From JANXUF01 sp043747685 (GTDB lineage: Bacteria; Actinomycetota; Acidimicrobiia; Acidimicrobiales; Ilumatobacteraceae), in NCBI GenBank assembly GCA_043747685.1, contig JAYTOR010000023.1:31371-95370 (forward strand): a DNA stretch of 64,000 nt. The letters are read 5' to 3'. Below are positions 17,423 to 26,108 of this stretch, one piece after another (the stretch's first letter is position 1; the number at the start of each line of letters is the position of its first letter). Under the pieces are notes generated by a model. That model was not told the origin of the DNA and searched no databases. It saw nothing but the letters and a program-made list of their open reading frames with translations. Both the position numbers and the translations under genes were made by a program.

Positions 17423-18625
17423 TCAGTGGGGCGGTGCGGCGAGGAGCGCCTCGCCGGAGGGTTCGACGCTCGACCATGCCGGGTCTGCTGCACCTGCGTT
17501 CAGCGGAAGCCGGCCTTCACCCGTGATCTCCCACAACACGGCCGGTCGCTCCCCGTGCCAGCGAACGGCATAAGAAATCTGCTGGCTGGGGCTTGCCGGC
17601 AGGAGGTAGGTCTCGAAGTTCTGACCGAGCCAGCCTTCGGGGAAACCGCTCGGCATCAGCGAACAGGTGCCGTCGCCGAGCGGCGCGGCCAGCAACGATT
17701 CGACCCAGGCGATCAGTCGGATGCCAGTCGGCTCGACTGCCGGGCGCAGCGTCGGTGACGGCAATCGGACTCGCATCGCCTGCACGTCGTCGGACCCCTT
17801 CGATTCGCCGAGCCGGGAGAGCACTGCGGCTGTCGCCAACAACGCGCTGTCTGCATCCCACGAGTACGTGCGCTTGGCACGTCGGGCGACGGATTCCGCA
17901 GCGTCGACGATCTCCGGTACCCACGCTTTGGCATCGACACCGGTGCGTACGAGTTCGTGGACACCGAGCAGGAAGCCGATCGCGTCGTCCGACGGGGCTT
18001 CGACTCCGCCCAGTGCCAGCTCACATCGCTGTGAAACAACCCGTTCGGCGAGATCTCCGTCGGGAAGCACCAACCGGGAAGCCTGCTCGACGTGTCTCAG
18101 CCACCCACGGGCCACAGCGGTCGCTGCAGGCACGGTGTCCGGCAGCGGACCACTTCTGACCCGGTCATGCGCGAGGCCGACACGCAGCGTCGAGCGGTGA
18201 GCCAACGGGAAGACAACGGCAGCGGGCGGCAACGTGATTCCCTGCGGCGGTTTGACGCTCGGCGGCCGGGCGGTCAGCAGGTCGCCGTGGCTGAAGGCGA
18301 TGGCGACAGCGGCTGACGACTCGTTCTCGATCTCGACGATGGTGATACCGCCGGCATCGGCGACTGCGTAGACACGCTGGACGACATCCCCGCCCGGCAC
18401 GCGCATCCGGGTCTCGACGACGGGCGCGCCATCGGTGCGCCGTTGACGAAGCGTCGCGACCTCGTCCTCCGGGAGGTGCCAGCGATCCTCGGCAGCGACC
18501 CACCAGTCGAGCGGCGAGTCACCAACGACGTTCCCTGAGGCCGTGACCGCTCCGCGCCATGGCCGACCGAGAATGCCGATCGTCGTATCCGTCGTCGTTG
18601 GTTGCGCAGTCGGGGCAATTGGCAC
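17423..18625 (-). CDS. hypothetical protein, possibly carbohydrate-related
   Basis: 400 residues from a GTG at 18625; I do not recognise a named family. The N-terminal half looks beta-rich (VVETRMRVPGGDVVQRVYAV, ITIVEIENESSAAVAIAFSHGDLL). The C-terminal half is helical and ends with a beta segment (ISYAVRWHGERPAVLWEITG). This beta-sandwich plus alpha-helical layout resembles six-hairpin glycosidases, which would suit the neighbouring mannosidase, but no catalytic residues can be assigned. No signal peptide. Gap of 92 bases to gpsA upstream on the same strand. Confidence 0.65.
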   Translation of the reverse strand: MPIAPTAQPTTTDTTIGILGRPWRGAVTASGNVVGDSPLDWWVAAEDRWHLPEDEVATLRQRRTDGAPVVETRMRVPGGDVVQRVYAVADAGGITIVEIENESSAAVAIAFSHGDLLTARPPSVKPPQGITLPPAAVVFPLAHRSTLRVGLAHDRVRSGPLPDTVPAATAVARGWLRHVEQASRLVLPDGDLAERVVSQRCELALGGVEAPSDDAIGFLLGVHELVRTGVDAKAWVPEIVDAAESVARRAKRTYSWDADSALLATAAVLSRLGESKGSDDVQAMRVRLPSPTLRPAVEPTGIRLIAWVESLLAAPLGDGTCSLMPSGFPEGWLGQNFETYLLPASPSQQISYAVRWHGERPAVLWEITGEGRLPLNAGAADPAWSSVEPSGEALLAAPPH

Positions 18626-18717
18626 GCCACGACGCTATCCGCGAGCCTGTTCCGACGGCTTCTGTAAACGTCCCGGAACAAGCCATTGGCTCGGCTTCTC
18701 GTCGTCAGTTCAGCAGG

Positions 18718-19722
18718 CTATTCCCAACCTTCGAGTTCGCTGCGGCCCTCCCGTGCCATCAACGTCGCAAGAGCGTCGCCCGCCGAGACGCCCTCGTGGC
18801 AGACGGCGACCATCTGATCGGTGATCGGCATCTCCAGTCCATGCCTGCGCGCCAGCGCCTGCACCGACGGACACGACTTGACGCCCTCTGCCACCATCTT
18901 CATCTCGGCGAGGATCTCGCCGATCGACTGGCCCGTCCCGAGCTTGTAGCCAACCATGTTGTTACGGCTCTGTCGTGAGGCACAGGTGGCGATGAGGTCG
19001 CCCATGCCGGCGAGGCCTGAAAATGTCAGCGGGTGCCCGCCGAGGGCTACGCCGAAGCGACCCATCTCCGCCAGTCCCCTGGTGATGATCGTTGCCCGAG
19101 TGTTGTCGCCGAAACCCATTCCCTCCGCAATGCCGGCGGCGATAGCGATGACATTCTTGACGACACCGGCAACCTCGCAGCCGACCATGTCCGGGTTCGT
19201 GTAGATCCGCAGTTTCGAGGTGCTGAAAATCCGCTGCAGTTCGGCGCCGATGACCCCGTCGCCGATCGCCACGACACTGGCGGCCGGCTGGCCGGCGAGG
19301 ATCTCCTTGGCGAGATTGGGCCCGGTGAGCACTGCGACCGGGTGGCCAGGGAGTTCGTCGTTGACGACCTCACTCATCCGTTTGAGCGTTCCCTGCTCCA
19401 GTCCTTTGCTGAGTGAGACCACCGGCACCCACGGTCGGATAAACGGTGCCGTCTCCGCAACGATGGCACGGAAGCCGTGCGACGGCACTGCCATCACGAC
19501 GACATCGGCTCGGCCGACGGCGTCCGCCATGTCGGCGGTCGCCCGCAAGTCGTCCGGCAACGTGAACGACGGCAGATAGTCGCCATTGACGTGTGTGGTG
19601 TTGATCTGATCGGCGAGTTCGGGCCGGCGGGACCACAGCACCGTCGGCGTGTTGGTCGACGCCAGGGCCGCCACGGTCGTTCCCCACGAGCCTGCACCGA
19701 TGACCGCGACGTTGATCCGCAT
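18718..19722 (-). CDS. gpsA: NAD(P)-dependent glycerol-3-phosphate dehydrogenase
   Basis: Reduces dihydroxyacetone phosphate to sn-glycerol-3-phosphate for phospholipid synthesis; 334 residues from the ATG at 19722. The Rossmann motif NVAVIGAGSWGTTVA is at the very N-terminus; PSHGFR, SLSKGLE, GPNLAKEI, the catalytic lysine in AGVVKNVIAIAAG, and the GDNTRA and FSGLAGMGDLIATC segments follow in family order. The frame remains open upstream of 19722, antisense to fbiD, without homology. Divergent from fbiD (30 bases), so promoters overlap. Confidence 0.97.
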   Translation of the reverse strand: MRINVAVIGAGSWGTTVAALASTNTPTVLWSRRPELADQINTTHVNGDYLPSFTLPDDLRATADMADAVGRADVVVMAVPSHGFRAIVAETAPFIRPWVPVVSLSKGLEQGTLKRMSEVVNDELPGHPVAVLTGPNLAKEILAGQPAASVVAIGDGVIGAELQRIFSTSKLRIYTNPDMVGCEVAGVVKNVIAIAAGIAEGMGFGDNTRATIITRGLAEMGRFGVALGGHPLTFSGLAGMGDLIATCASRQSRNNMVGYKLGTGQSIGEILAEMKMVAEGVKSCPSVQALARRHGLEMPITDQMVAVCHEGVSAGDALATLMAREGRSELEGWE

Positions 19723-19752
19723 CCAAAGGAGCGTAGGGCGTAGAGTGCGGGT

Positions 19753-20358
19753 GTGCGAGCTGGCGTACTGATCCCTGTCAAAGCGTTCAGCGCGGCGAAG
19801 CTCCGGCTGTCCGAAGTCCTCGATGCCGAACACCGCGATGCGCTCTCTCGTTGGATGGCGGAGCGGGTCGTCGTTTCGGCTGATTCGCTGCCGGTGTTCG
19901 TGGTCTGCGACGACGAGGAGGTGCGCAGTTGGGCAACGAGCGTCGGCGCAACGGCGCTGTGGACGCCGCGACTCGGCCTCAATGCCGCCGTCGGCAGCGG
20001 CGTCGCCCAACTCGCGACACAGGGCTTCGACCGTGTCGTCATTGCCCACAGCGACCTGCCGCTGGCGACGACACTCAAGCATTTTGCCGATCATGACGGC
20101 ATCACCCTCGTCGCTGACACCAGACGCGACGGCACGAACGTCCTGGCCCTGTCGACGGCGCTTGCGTTCGAGTTCCACTACGGCGCCGGCTCCTTCCAGG
20201 CCCACTTGCACGAAGCCCATCTCCTCGGTGCCGAACTCCACGTGGAACACGACGATGCGCTGGCACTCGACGTCGACACACCGGCTGATCTTGCCGATCC
20301 ACGAATCCAGGAGATAGTTCCGCCATGGGCCCAAACGAGCCAGGCCAACCCGAGCTAG
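19753..20358 (+). CDS. fbiD: 2-phospho-L-lactate/phosphoenolpyruvate guanylyltransferase
   Basis: CofC/FbiD-type nucleotidyltransferase that activates the phospholactate or PEP precursor with GTP in coenzyme F420 synthesis. 201 residues from the GTG at 19753. Family signature: AGVLIPVKAFSAAKLRLS at the start, VIAHSDLPLA for metal binding, GTNVLAL, and ALDVDTPADLADP near the end. In actinobacteria PEP is the known substrate. The 3' end overlaps the next gene by 34 bases, suggesting coexpression. Confidence 0.93.
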   Translation: MRAGVLIPVKAFSAAKLRLSEVLDAEHRDALSRWMAERVVVSADSLPVFVVCDDEEVRSWATSVGATALWTPRLGLNAAVGSGVAQLATQGFDRVVIAHSDLPLATTLKHFADHDGITLVADTRRDGTNVLALSTALAFEFHYGAGSFQAHLHEAHLLGAELHVEHDDALALDVDTPADLADPRIQEIVPPWAQTSQANPS

Positions 20359-21098
20359 GGCCGCCCGGCCCGACGGCCTCGATCAGCCGCAACCTCCCGA
20401 CGCCGGAATCGGCGCTGGCAATCGGTGCCCATCCAGACGACGTCGAATTCGGCTGTGGTGCGACGTTGGCGAAGTGGGCTGCAGCAGGCTGCATCGTCCA
20501 CCACCTGATCTGCACGGACGGCTCGAAGGGAACGTGGAACCCTGACGCCGACACTGCTGCATTGATCCAGACGCGTCAGCGTGAGCAACGCGTGGCGGCA
20601 GCGCGACTCGGTACGAGAGGCCGGGTCGTCTTCCTCGGCCACGTCGACGGTGAACTGGACAGCTCGCTGGAAAGCCGCGGAGAAGTTGCCAGATGGATCC
20701 GCATATTGCAGCCCGACGTCGTTCTGGGTCACGATCCATGGAAGCGCTACCGGCTTCATCCCGATCACCGTCACGCCGGCCTGTTGGCCTGCGAGGGGGT
20801 CGTCGCTGCGCGTGACCCGCACTTCTTCAAGGAACACGGACTGTCTCCGCACCGACCCGAGACGATGCTCTTGTGGGAAGCCGATGAGGTCAACCATGTG
20901 GAGGACGTGGGCGGATTCGTCGACCTCAAACTGAACGCACTGATGGCGCACCTCAGCCAGTTCGAGTCGACGATGAAAGCAATCGACGCCGAGCAGATCG
21001 CCGAGTTCCGAGAGCGGATCGCTCAGCGACTGGTCTCGATCGGCAGACCGTTCGAGCTTGCTGCGGCCGAGGCGTTTGCGATCATCACTGATCTCTGA
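20325..21098 (+). CDS. PIG-L/LmbE-type N-acetylglucosaminyl deacetylase family protein
   Basis: 257 residues; zinc-dependent deacetylase family with the ligand motif IGAHPDDVEFGCGA and a later His in HPDHRHAGLL. In actinobacteria this family includes MshB (mycothiol synthesis) and Mca (mycothiol-conjugate amidase), but the protein is short for either and the substrate is not resolved. The first about 25 residues are Pro/Gly-rich; a later start would also be possible, which would remove the overlap with fbiD. Confidence 0.85.
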   Translation: MGPNEPGQPELGPPGPTASISRNLPTPESALAIGAHPDDVEFGCGATLAKWAAAGCIVHHLICTDGSKGTWNPDADTAALIQTRQREQRVAAARLGTRGRVVFLGHVDGELDSSLESRGEVARWIRILQPDVVLGHDPWKRYRLHPDHRHAGLLACEGVVAARDPHFFKEHGLSPHRPETMLLWEADEVNHVEDVGGFVDLKLNALMAHLSQFESTMKAIDAEQIAEFRERIAQRLVSIGRPFELAAAEAFAIITDL

Positions 21099-21160
21099 AT
21101 GAACACTCGGCGGAGTCGCTGCAGGCGATTCAAACCGACTCGAACAGCGGATTGGGTCAA

Positions 21161-21205
21161 GGCGGAGGGCTCACGGCCCCCCGCCTCACGATCCCGAATT
21201 CGGGA
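21161..21205 (-). terminator. terminator-like hairpin plus palindrome after the histone-tail gene
   Basis: Directly after the TAG at 21206-21208 of the minus-strand gene is a perfect 14-bp palindrome TCCCGAATTCGGGA (21192-21205). A second GC-rich hairpin follows, with arms 21161-21169 and 21177-21185 (nine pairs, one wobble). No long T run follows, so termination strength is uncertain. The region separates convergent transcription from the LmbE gene. Confidence 0.5.
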
Positions 21206-21424
21206 CTACTTCCTCTTGGCTGCCTTCTTCGCCGGAGCGGCCGCCTTGGCCGGAGCCTTGGCCGGAGCCGGAGCCGCAGCCTTCTTCGCCGGAACCGCAG
21301 CCTTGGCCGGAGCCGCAGCCGCAGCCTTCTTCGCCGGAGCCGCAGCCTTGGCCGGAGCCGCTGCCTTCTTCGCCGGAGCCGCTGCCTTCTTGGCCGGAGC
21401 CGCTGCTTTCTTTGTTGCTGCCAC
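21206..21424 (-). CDS. histone H1-like Lys/Ala/Pro-rich basic protein
   Basis: 72 residues from a GTG at 21424 (read VAATKKAAAPAKKAAAPAKK...) consisting almost only of A, K, P repeats with an AAKRK end. This is the composition of the C-terminal DNA-binding tail of mycobacterial HupB, yet here it is a separate frame beginning 20 bases after the stop of the HU gene. AAGGGA lies six to seven bases before the GTG, supporting independent initiation. Codon-level repeats of about 18-30 bp make the locus prone to length change. Likely role: nucleoid compaction together with HU. Confidence 0.7.
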   Translation of the reverse strand: MAATKKAAAPAKKAAAPAKKAAAPAKAAAPAKKAAAAAPAKAAVPAKKAAAPAPAKAPAKAAAPAKKAAKRK

Positions 21425-21444
21425 TGGGGTTCCCTTCGAGTCCG

Positions 21445-21741
21445 TTATTTCTTCGTTTTCTTGGGTGGATTGAGCGCCGTCTTCAGCGTGGAGCTGGCGG
21501 TGAATTTGAGGCGTGTCGACGCTGCGATCTTTACGGGCTCGCCAGTCTGCGGGTTGCGGCCGACGCGGGCCTTCGACTTGGTGGTGCTGAACGAGCCGAA
21601 GCCCGGCCACGCCGCCTTGTCGCCCTTTTTCGCTACTGCGACAACTTGGTCGAAGAAGGCACCGAGTACTTTTTCAGCATCAGCCTTGCTGGTGCCAGCG
21701 TTGCCCGCCACAGCTTCGATCAACTCAGCTTTGGTTGTCAT
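21445..21741 (-). CDS. HU-family DNA-binding protein
   Basis: 98-residue nucleoid protein, the normal length of plain HU. The start MTTKAELIEAVAGNAG, the central PGFGSF turn and the DNA-binding arm with the RNPQTGEPVKI motif are all canonical. It ends PPKKTKK and then stops, whereas actinobacterial HupB usually continues into a basic tail; that tail is encoded downstream in the -1 frame. AGGAGG (21754-21759) is 12 bases from the ATG. The upstream region carries two AT-rich palindromes. Confidence 0.97.
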   Translation of the reverse strand: MTTKAELIEAVAGNAGTSKADAEKVLGAFFDQVVAVAKKGDKAAWPGFGSFSTTKSKARVGRNPQTGEPVKIAASTRLKFTASSTLKTALNPPKKTKK

Positions 21742-21789
21742 TGAGTTTCCATTCCTCCTGGGTACGAATTGATTCGCCGGGCCTATCGA

Positions 21790-21839
21790 ACATGAACATG
21801 TCGTGAATTACAAGCACTCAATTATTTGCAAATGCAAAT
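21790..21839. promoter_or_regulatory. two palindromes in the HU promoter region
   Basis: ACATG-AA-CATGT (21790-21801) and ATTTGCA-AA-TGCAAAT (21824-21839) lie 50-100 bases upstream of the HU start, in the most AT-rich sequence of the window. They share the same AA spacer but different arms, and may be binding sites for dimeric regulators or curved-DNA/HU autoregulation. No promoter boxes could be fixed with confidence. Confidence 0.4.
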
Positions 21840-21989
21840 AGTCGCGAAATGCCGCTGAAACAAAGGGTTTGAGCGACGTGGTCGGTTCGCGCAAACGGAA
21901 CGAAGGTCGGATTTTTTCGCAGATCGAGCCGATCCTCGAACGGACCGAACGCGTTCAAGCCCTTGATTTCATTGGGAATTCGGACCCGG

Positions 21990-23309
21990 TCAGTCGACCG
22001 TGACGAACCGAACGGTCAGCGCTGGCTCACCCTTGGACAGCGCAAGGCCTTCCCATGGCAGCGTCCGAAGCGTGTCACGAAGGCGTTCACGACTCTGGTC
22101 GAGTGTCTGATAGCCAGTCTTCGTCAGCTCACCGTTGTCGAGCAGCGTCTCGTTGATCTGACGGAGTCCGTCATCGTCGGTGAGCATTTCCTGGACCTGT
22201 GCGTCGCGGCGCCGTTCTGACCCGGCGACGACGATCTCCTCCGTGGCGATACCACTCGGACGATGAGCGCGCAGCGCAACTTTCATGCCGCCACGCGTCA
22301 CCTTGTGCTCCGACCGCTTGGCGACTGGTCGACCGTCGACTTCGACGAGCTTGTAGACGAGACCGGCTGTCGGCGCGCCGGAGCCGACCACGACAGCGGT
22401 GCCGGCGCCGTAGATGTCGACCGGCGAGGCACCGAGACCGGCGATGGCGTACTCGTCCAGATCTCCGCTGACGACAATCTTGGTGTCATGGCAGCCGAGT
22501 GCGTCGAGTTGAGAACGGGCGTGGAGTGCGAGCACCCCGAGATCTCCGGAATCGATGCGGATCGCACCGAGACCAGTGCCGGCTGCGGCTGCGGCATTGG
22601 CAATTCCCTGGGTGATGTCGTAGGTGTCGACGAGGAAGGTCGTCGACGCACCGTGCTGTGCGACCTGGGAACGGAACGCGGTCAACTCGTCGGCGTGCAG
22701 CAGCGTGAAGGCGTGCGCCGCCGTCCCACCCGTCGGGATCCCATAGGTTCTGCCGGCAGCGAGATTCGATGTCGAAACGAATCCCGCCAAGTAGGCGGCA
22801 CGGGAGGCGTCGACGGCGGCGCGTTCATGTGTTCGCCTCGAACCCATCTCGATGATCGGTCGATCGCGGGCTGCAACCACCATCCTCGAAGCCGCGGCGG
22901 CAATCGCTGCGTCATGGTTGAGGATCGAGAGCACCACTGTTTCGAGGAGGATCGCCTCGGCAAATGTTCCACGCACTGTCAGGATCGGAGAGTTCGGGAA
23001 AAACACCTCGCCCTCCGGATAGCCGTCGACGCTGCCGGTGAAGCGGTAGTTCTGCAGGTAGGCCGAAGTCGTCTCGTCGACAGCGCCGACGCCATGGAGC
23101 CATTCCAACTCCTCGGCGTCGACCCCGAACGCAGTGATGGCGTCCAGTACCCTCGCCGTGCCGGCCACGACGCCGTAGCGGCGGCCACCTGGAAGGCGTC
23201 GGGTGAAGACCTCGAATACGCACGGAGTATGCGCGGTGCCATCACGGAGCGCAGCTCCGAGCATCGTCAATTCGTATCGGTCGGTCAGCAACCCAACACT
23301 CGCGGCCAT
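21990..23309 (-). CDS. pncB: nicotinate phosphoribosyltransferase
   Basis: First step of the Preiss-Handler NAD salvage pathway: nicotinate plus PRPP to nicotinate mononucleotide. 439 residues. N-terminal LLTDRYELTMLGAAL, GGRRYGVVAGTARVL, the substrate-binding EMGSRRTHERAAVDASRAAYLAGF and the PRPP region IRIDSGDLGVLA are all in family order; VSGDLDEYAI and GAGTAVVVGS complete the phosphate site. It stands alone with no pncA or nadD neighbour. Confidence 0.95.
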   Translation of the reverse strand: MAASVGLLTDRYELTMLGAALRDGTAHTPCVFEVFTRRLPGGRRYGVVAGTARVLDAITAFGVDAEELEWLHGVGAVDETTSAYLQNYRFTGSVDGYPEGEVFFPNSPILTVRGTFAEAILLETVVLSILNHDAAIAAAASRMVVAARDRPIIEMGSRRTHERAAVDASRAAYLAGFVSTSNLAAGRTYGIPTGGTAAHAFTLLHADELTAFRSQVAQHGASTTFLVDTYDITQGIANAAAAAGTGLGAIRIDSGDLGVLALHARSQLDALGCHDTKIVVSGDLDEYAIAGLGASPVDIYGAGTAVVVGSGAPTAGLVYKLVEVDGRPVAKRSEHKVTRGGMKVALRAHRPSGIATEEIVVAGSERRRDAQVQEMLTDDDGLRQINETLLDNGELTKTGYQTLDQSRERLRDTLRTLPWEGLALSKGEPALTVRFVTVD

Positions 23310-23414
23310 GGCGACAGTCTCGCAGCGGTGAGCTGTCAGATGACGTGGACGCTGGTACCAAATGTCGCACGACGGATCATCTGGTACCGGGCCGAACCGG
23401 TCCGGCCGCAGCCG

Positions 23415-23846
23415 TCAGCAATCCCGGAGAGCGCTGGCGATCCGCGTGGCGTATTCGTCGGCCTCGGCGTCCGAGGCGTATTTCTGGCGGGGCCAGAAGA
23501 AGCCGCGCAGGCCGTCTTTTCGACGTCGGGGGACGATGTGGACATGAAGATGGGCGACGCTCTGGCTGACGATGTTGTTCATCGCCACGAACGTCCCGTC
23601 CGCACCGACGCCGTCCTCGACTGCAGCTGCAATCCGCTGCACGCGCTCGAAGAACGGGCCGATGGCCGGCGTCGGGAGATCGCTCAGCGTCACGACATGC
23701 TGACGGGGGATCACCAGAACATGACCCTTGAACACTGGCGAGCGATCGAGAAAACCCACTGCTCGCTGATCTTCGAAGACGATCGACGCTGACGGCGAGG
23801 CGGCGTCGAGGCTCGCGACGATCTCACAGAAAGGGCACGAACTCAT
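23415..23846 (-). CDS. HIT-family nucleotide hydrolase
   Basis: 143 residues from the ATG at 23846 (MSSCPFCEIVAS); ATG at 23864 is equally possible and neither has a strong ribosome binding site. The histidine triad is HLHVHIVPR near residue 100, and GHVLVIPRQHV precedes it. CPFC at the start is typical of the Zn-binding Hint-type members. Such proteins hydrolyse AMP-lysine or dinucleotide polyphosphates; the exact substrate is unknown. A Trp-rich C-terminal segment (GFFWPRQKY) is characteristic of an actinobacterial subgroup. Confidence 0.88.
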   Translation of the reverse strand: MSSCPFCEIVASLDAASPSASIVFEDQRAVGFLDRSPVFKGHVLVIPRQHVVTLSDLPTPAIGPFFERVQRIAAAVEDGVGADGTFVAMNNIVSQSVAHLHVHIVPRRRKDGLRGFFWPRQKYASDAEADEYATRIASALRDC

Positions 23847-23962
23847 CCGACACAAACTATTCATGTTGAAAGCCACGCACGCAGATCGCCGATGAGGTAC
23901 GAATAGGCAACGTCGAATTTTGTCGTGGCCCAATCCGTCTCTCCAACTGAAACCGGGGTGTC

Positions 23963-25318
23963 GTGCACCAACCGCTGAGGTCCGTGTCCCATTCGTCTGC
24001 TCCTCAGGAGAGCGAGCCGCCGGGGGGTGCCCGGCGGGTCTACGTACTGGACACCTCAGTGTTGTTGGCGGATCCGAAAGCGATTACCCGCTTCGACGAA
24101 CACGAGGTTGTGATTCCGCTTGTCGTCATCACCGAACTCGAGGGCAAGCGGAATCATCCGGAACTCGGCTGGTCCGCCCGCAACAGCCTGCGGGCGTTCG
24201 AGGCATTGCGGCTCGACTACGGCTCGCTGACGTCTCGACTGCCGGTGAACGACGCCGGCGGGACGCTCCGGGTCGAGATCAACCATTCGAATCTCAGTGG
24301 GCTTCCGGCGGCATTGACCGGCGACAGCAACGATCATCGCATCCTCGCCGTCGCCAAGTCGCTCGCCGACGAAGGCCATGACGTCACGGTCGTCACCAAG
24401 GATCTGCCGCTGCGGCTCAAGGCGAGCATCGTCGGATTGTCTGCGGAGGAATACCGCAACGAGATGGCCTCCGACACGACCTTCACCGGTACGGCGGAGA
24501 TCGTCGTCGGCCGGGAGGTCATCGACGAACTCTACGAAGAGCGGGCGATCGACCTTGCAGAGGCCAGGGAACTCGAATGCCACACCGGTGTCGTACTCCA
24601 CGCAGGTTCTCAGTCGGCGATGGCCAGGGTGCACGCCGACAAGCGCCTGCATCTCATCCGACCGGATCAGGAACTCTTCGGCGTTCGCGGACGCTCAGCT
24701 GAACAGCGCTTTGCGATCGATGTGCTGTCGGATCCTGACATCGGCATCGTCAGTCTCGGTGGCAACGCCGGCACCGGCAAGAGCGTGTTGGCGATCGCCG
24801 CTGGGCTGGAAGCGGTGCTCGAACGCCAGACACACAAGCGCATCCTCGTCTTCCGCCCGCTGTTCGCCGTTGGCGGCCAGGATCTCGGCTTCCTCCCGGG
24901 CGGCGCCGAAGACAAGATGATGCCGTGGGCCGCCGCCGTCACCGACGCACTCGAATCGATCGTCGGCCCGGAGATCATCGAAGAAGTGCTCGCCCGCCGG
25001 TTGCTCGAGGTGCTGCCGCTGACGCACATCCGCGGCCGCAGCCTCACCGATGCGTTCGTGGTGATCGACGAGGCGCAGAATCTCGAACGACCGGTACTGC
25101 TGACGGCGTTGTCACGAATGGGCCGCAACAGCCGAGTCGTGCTGACCCACGACGTCGCCCAGCGCGACAATCTGCGCGTCGGACGTCACGATGGCATCGT
25201 CAGCGTGATCGAGGCGCTGAAGGGCCACCCCCTCTTCGCTCACATCACCCTGACCCGCAGCGAGCGCAGCCCGATCGCTGCGCTGGTCACCGGCCTGCTC
25301 GACGGTCTCGACGGCTGA
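23963..25318 (+). CDS. PIN-PhoH ATPase (PhoH2/YlaK type)
   Basis: 451 residues from a GTG at 23963. An N-terminal PIN nuclease domain (VYVLDTSVLLADPKAI, ITELEGKRN, TGDSNDHRILAVA, VVTKD) precedes a PhoH ATPase domain. That domain has Walker A SLGGNAGTGKSVLA and Walker B AFVVIDEAQNLE, plus SRMGRNSRVVLTHD as sensor region. Such fusions are described as RNA helicase/nucleases (PhoH2). The gene stands alone; about 20 residues before the PIN domain are Pro/Ser-rich. Confidence 0.93.
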   Translation: MHQPLRSVSHSSAPQESEPPGGARRVYVLDTSVLLADPKAITRFDEHEVVIPLVVITELEGKRNHPELGWSARNSLRAFEALRLDYGSLTSRLPVNDAGGTLRVEINHSNLSGLPAALTGDSNDHRILAVAKSLADEGHDVTVVTKDLPLRLKASIVGLSAEEYRNEMASDTTFTGTAEIVVGREVIDELYEERAIDLAEARELECHTGVVLHAGSQSAMARVHADKRLHLIRPDQELFGVRGRSAEQRFAIDVLSDPDIGIVSLGGNAGTGKSVLAIAAGLEAVLERQTHKRILVFRPLFAVGGQDLGFLPGGAEDKMMPWAAAVTDALESIVGPEIIEEVLARRLLEVLPLTHIRGRSLTDAFVVIDEAQNLERPVLLTALSRMGRNSRVVLTHDVAQRDNLRVGRHDGIVSVIEALKGHPLFAHITLTRSERSPIAALVTGLLDGLDG

Positions 25319-25319
25319 C

Positions 25320-25339
25320 CTCGGGCGGAGCGTCCCGAG
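25320..25339 (+). terminator. weak hairpin after the PhoH gene
   Basis: CTCGGG (25320-25325) and CCCGAG (25334-25339) with an eight-base loop begin two bases after the TGA. There is no T run, so it could be a rho-independent terminator of the GC-only type or a 3'-end stabiliser. The 178 bases to the next gene hold nothing else I can name. Confidence 0.35.
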
Positions 25340-25496
25340 CGTGACCGCAGCGTCCGCCGCCGGCTCGGGCGAGCTGCCGCTCACCGGCTGTGGCGCGCCA
25401 GACGAGTAAAGAAACCGCTTCCATTTCGACGACGAGCCTCGATCACTCGGCGCTGCGCATCCAACCATGCGACACCCCCCGCGTAGTGTGTGAGTC

Positions 25497-26108
25497 GTGG
25501 AATCGAGTGCAGTCAACCCAGCGGCCTTCGCCGCCGGCGACAGCCTGATGGGCACCCGATTCGCTGTCGTCGATCTCGAAACGTCTGGCCTCTCGATCGA
25601 ACGCAATCGTCTGCTGCAGATCGGCCTCGTCGTGGTCGATGCCAGTGGGCACGTCTCCGACTCGTGGTCGACGTTCGTTCGGCCTCGATGGTGGCCGATC
25701 GCCAAGGTCGGGCCCTCCGAGATCCACGGCATCCGCATCAGGGACCTGCGCGGCTCACCACGGCTCGGGGCCGTGCTCGATGAGTTCAACGATCGCGTCG
25801 CCGGTTGCGTCATCGTTGCCCACAACCTCGAATTCGACTGGGGATTCCTCAAGATCTCCGCTGGTCGCTCCGGCCACGTGCTCCCCGTCAGCGGGCGACT
25901 GTGCACATTGAAAATGTCGCGCTCGCTCGACCCGTCACGCTCCAGATCGCACCGCCTCAGCGAACTGTGCACCTACTACGGCGTCGAACATGCTCAACCG
26001 CACCACGCGCTGTCGGACGCTATGGCGACGGCGAACCTGCTGCCTCGCCTGTTGCAGCAGACGAACGTGACAACCTCGGCTCAGCTCGAACGCTTCGTCG
26101 AGCGATAA
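25497..26108 (+). CDS. DEDDh 3'-5' exonuclease (DNA pol III epsilon-like)
   Basis: 203 residues from a GTG at 25497. The DEDDh motifs are clear: Exo I AVVDLETSGLS, Exo II AHNLEFDWGFL, Exo III with HHALSDAMATA. The protein carries only the exonuclease domain, like stand-alone DnaQ paralogues used in repair or RNA processing. The last 28 bases overlap the convergent pafC gene. Confidence 0.88.
   Translation: MESSAVNPAAFAAGDSLMGTRFAVVDLETSGLSIERNRLLQIGLVVVDASGHVSDSWSTFVRPRWWPIAKVGPSEIHGIRIRDLRGSPRLGAVLDEFNDRVAGCVIVAHNLEFDWGFLKISAGRSGHVLPVSGRLCTLKMSRSLDPSRSRSHRLSELCTYYGVEHAQPHHALSDAMATANLLPRLLQQTNVTTSAQLERFVER

Noticed and set aside
21445..21475. Programmed -1 frameshift joining HU to the basic tail
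   Set aside because: No X-XXY-YYZ heptamer or downstream pseudoknot is evident, and the tail has its own ribosome binding site; kept only as an alternative in the finding.
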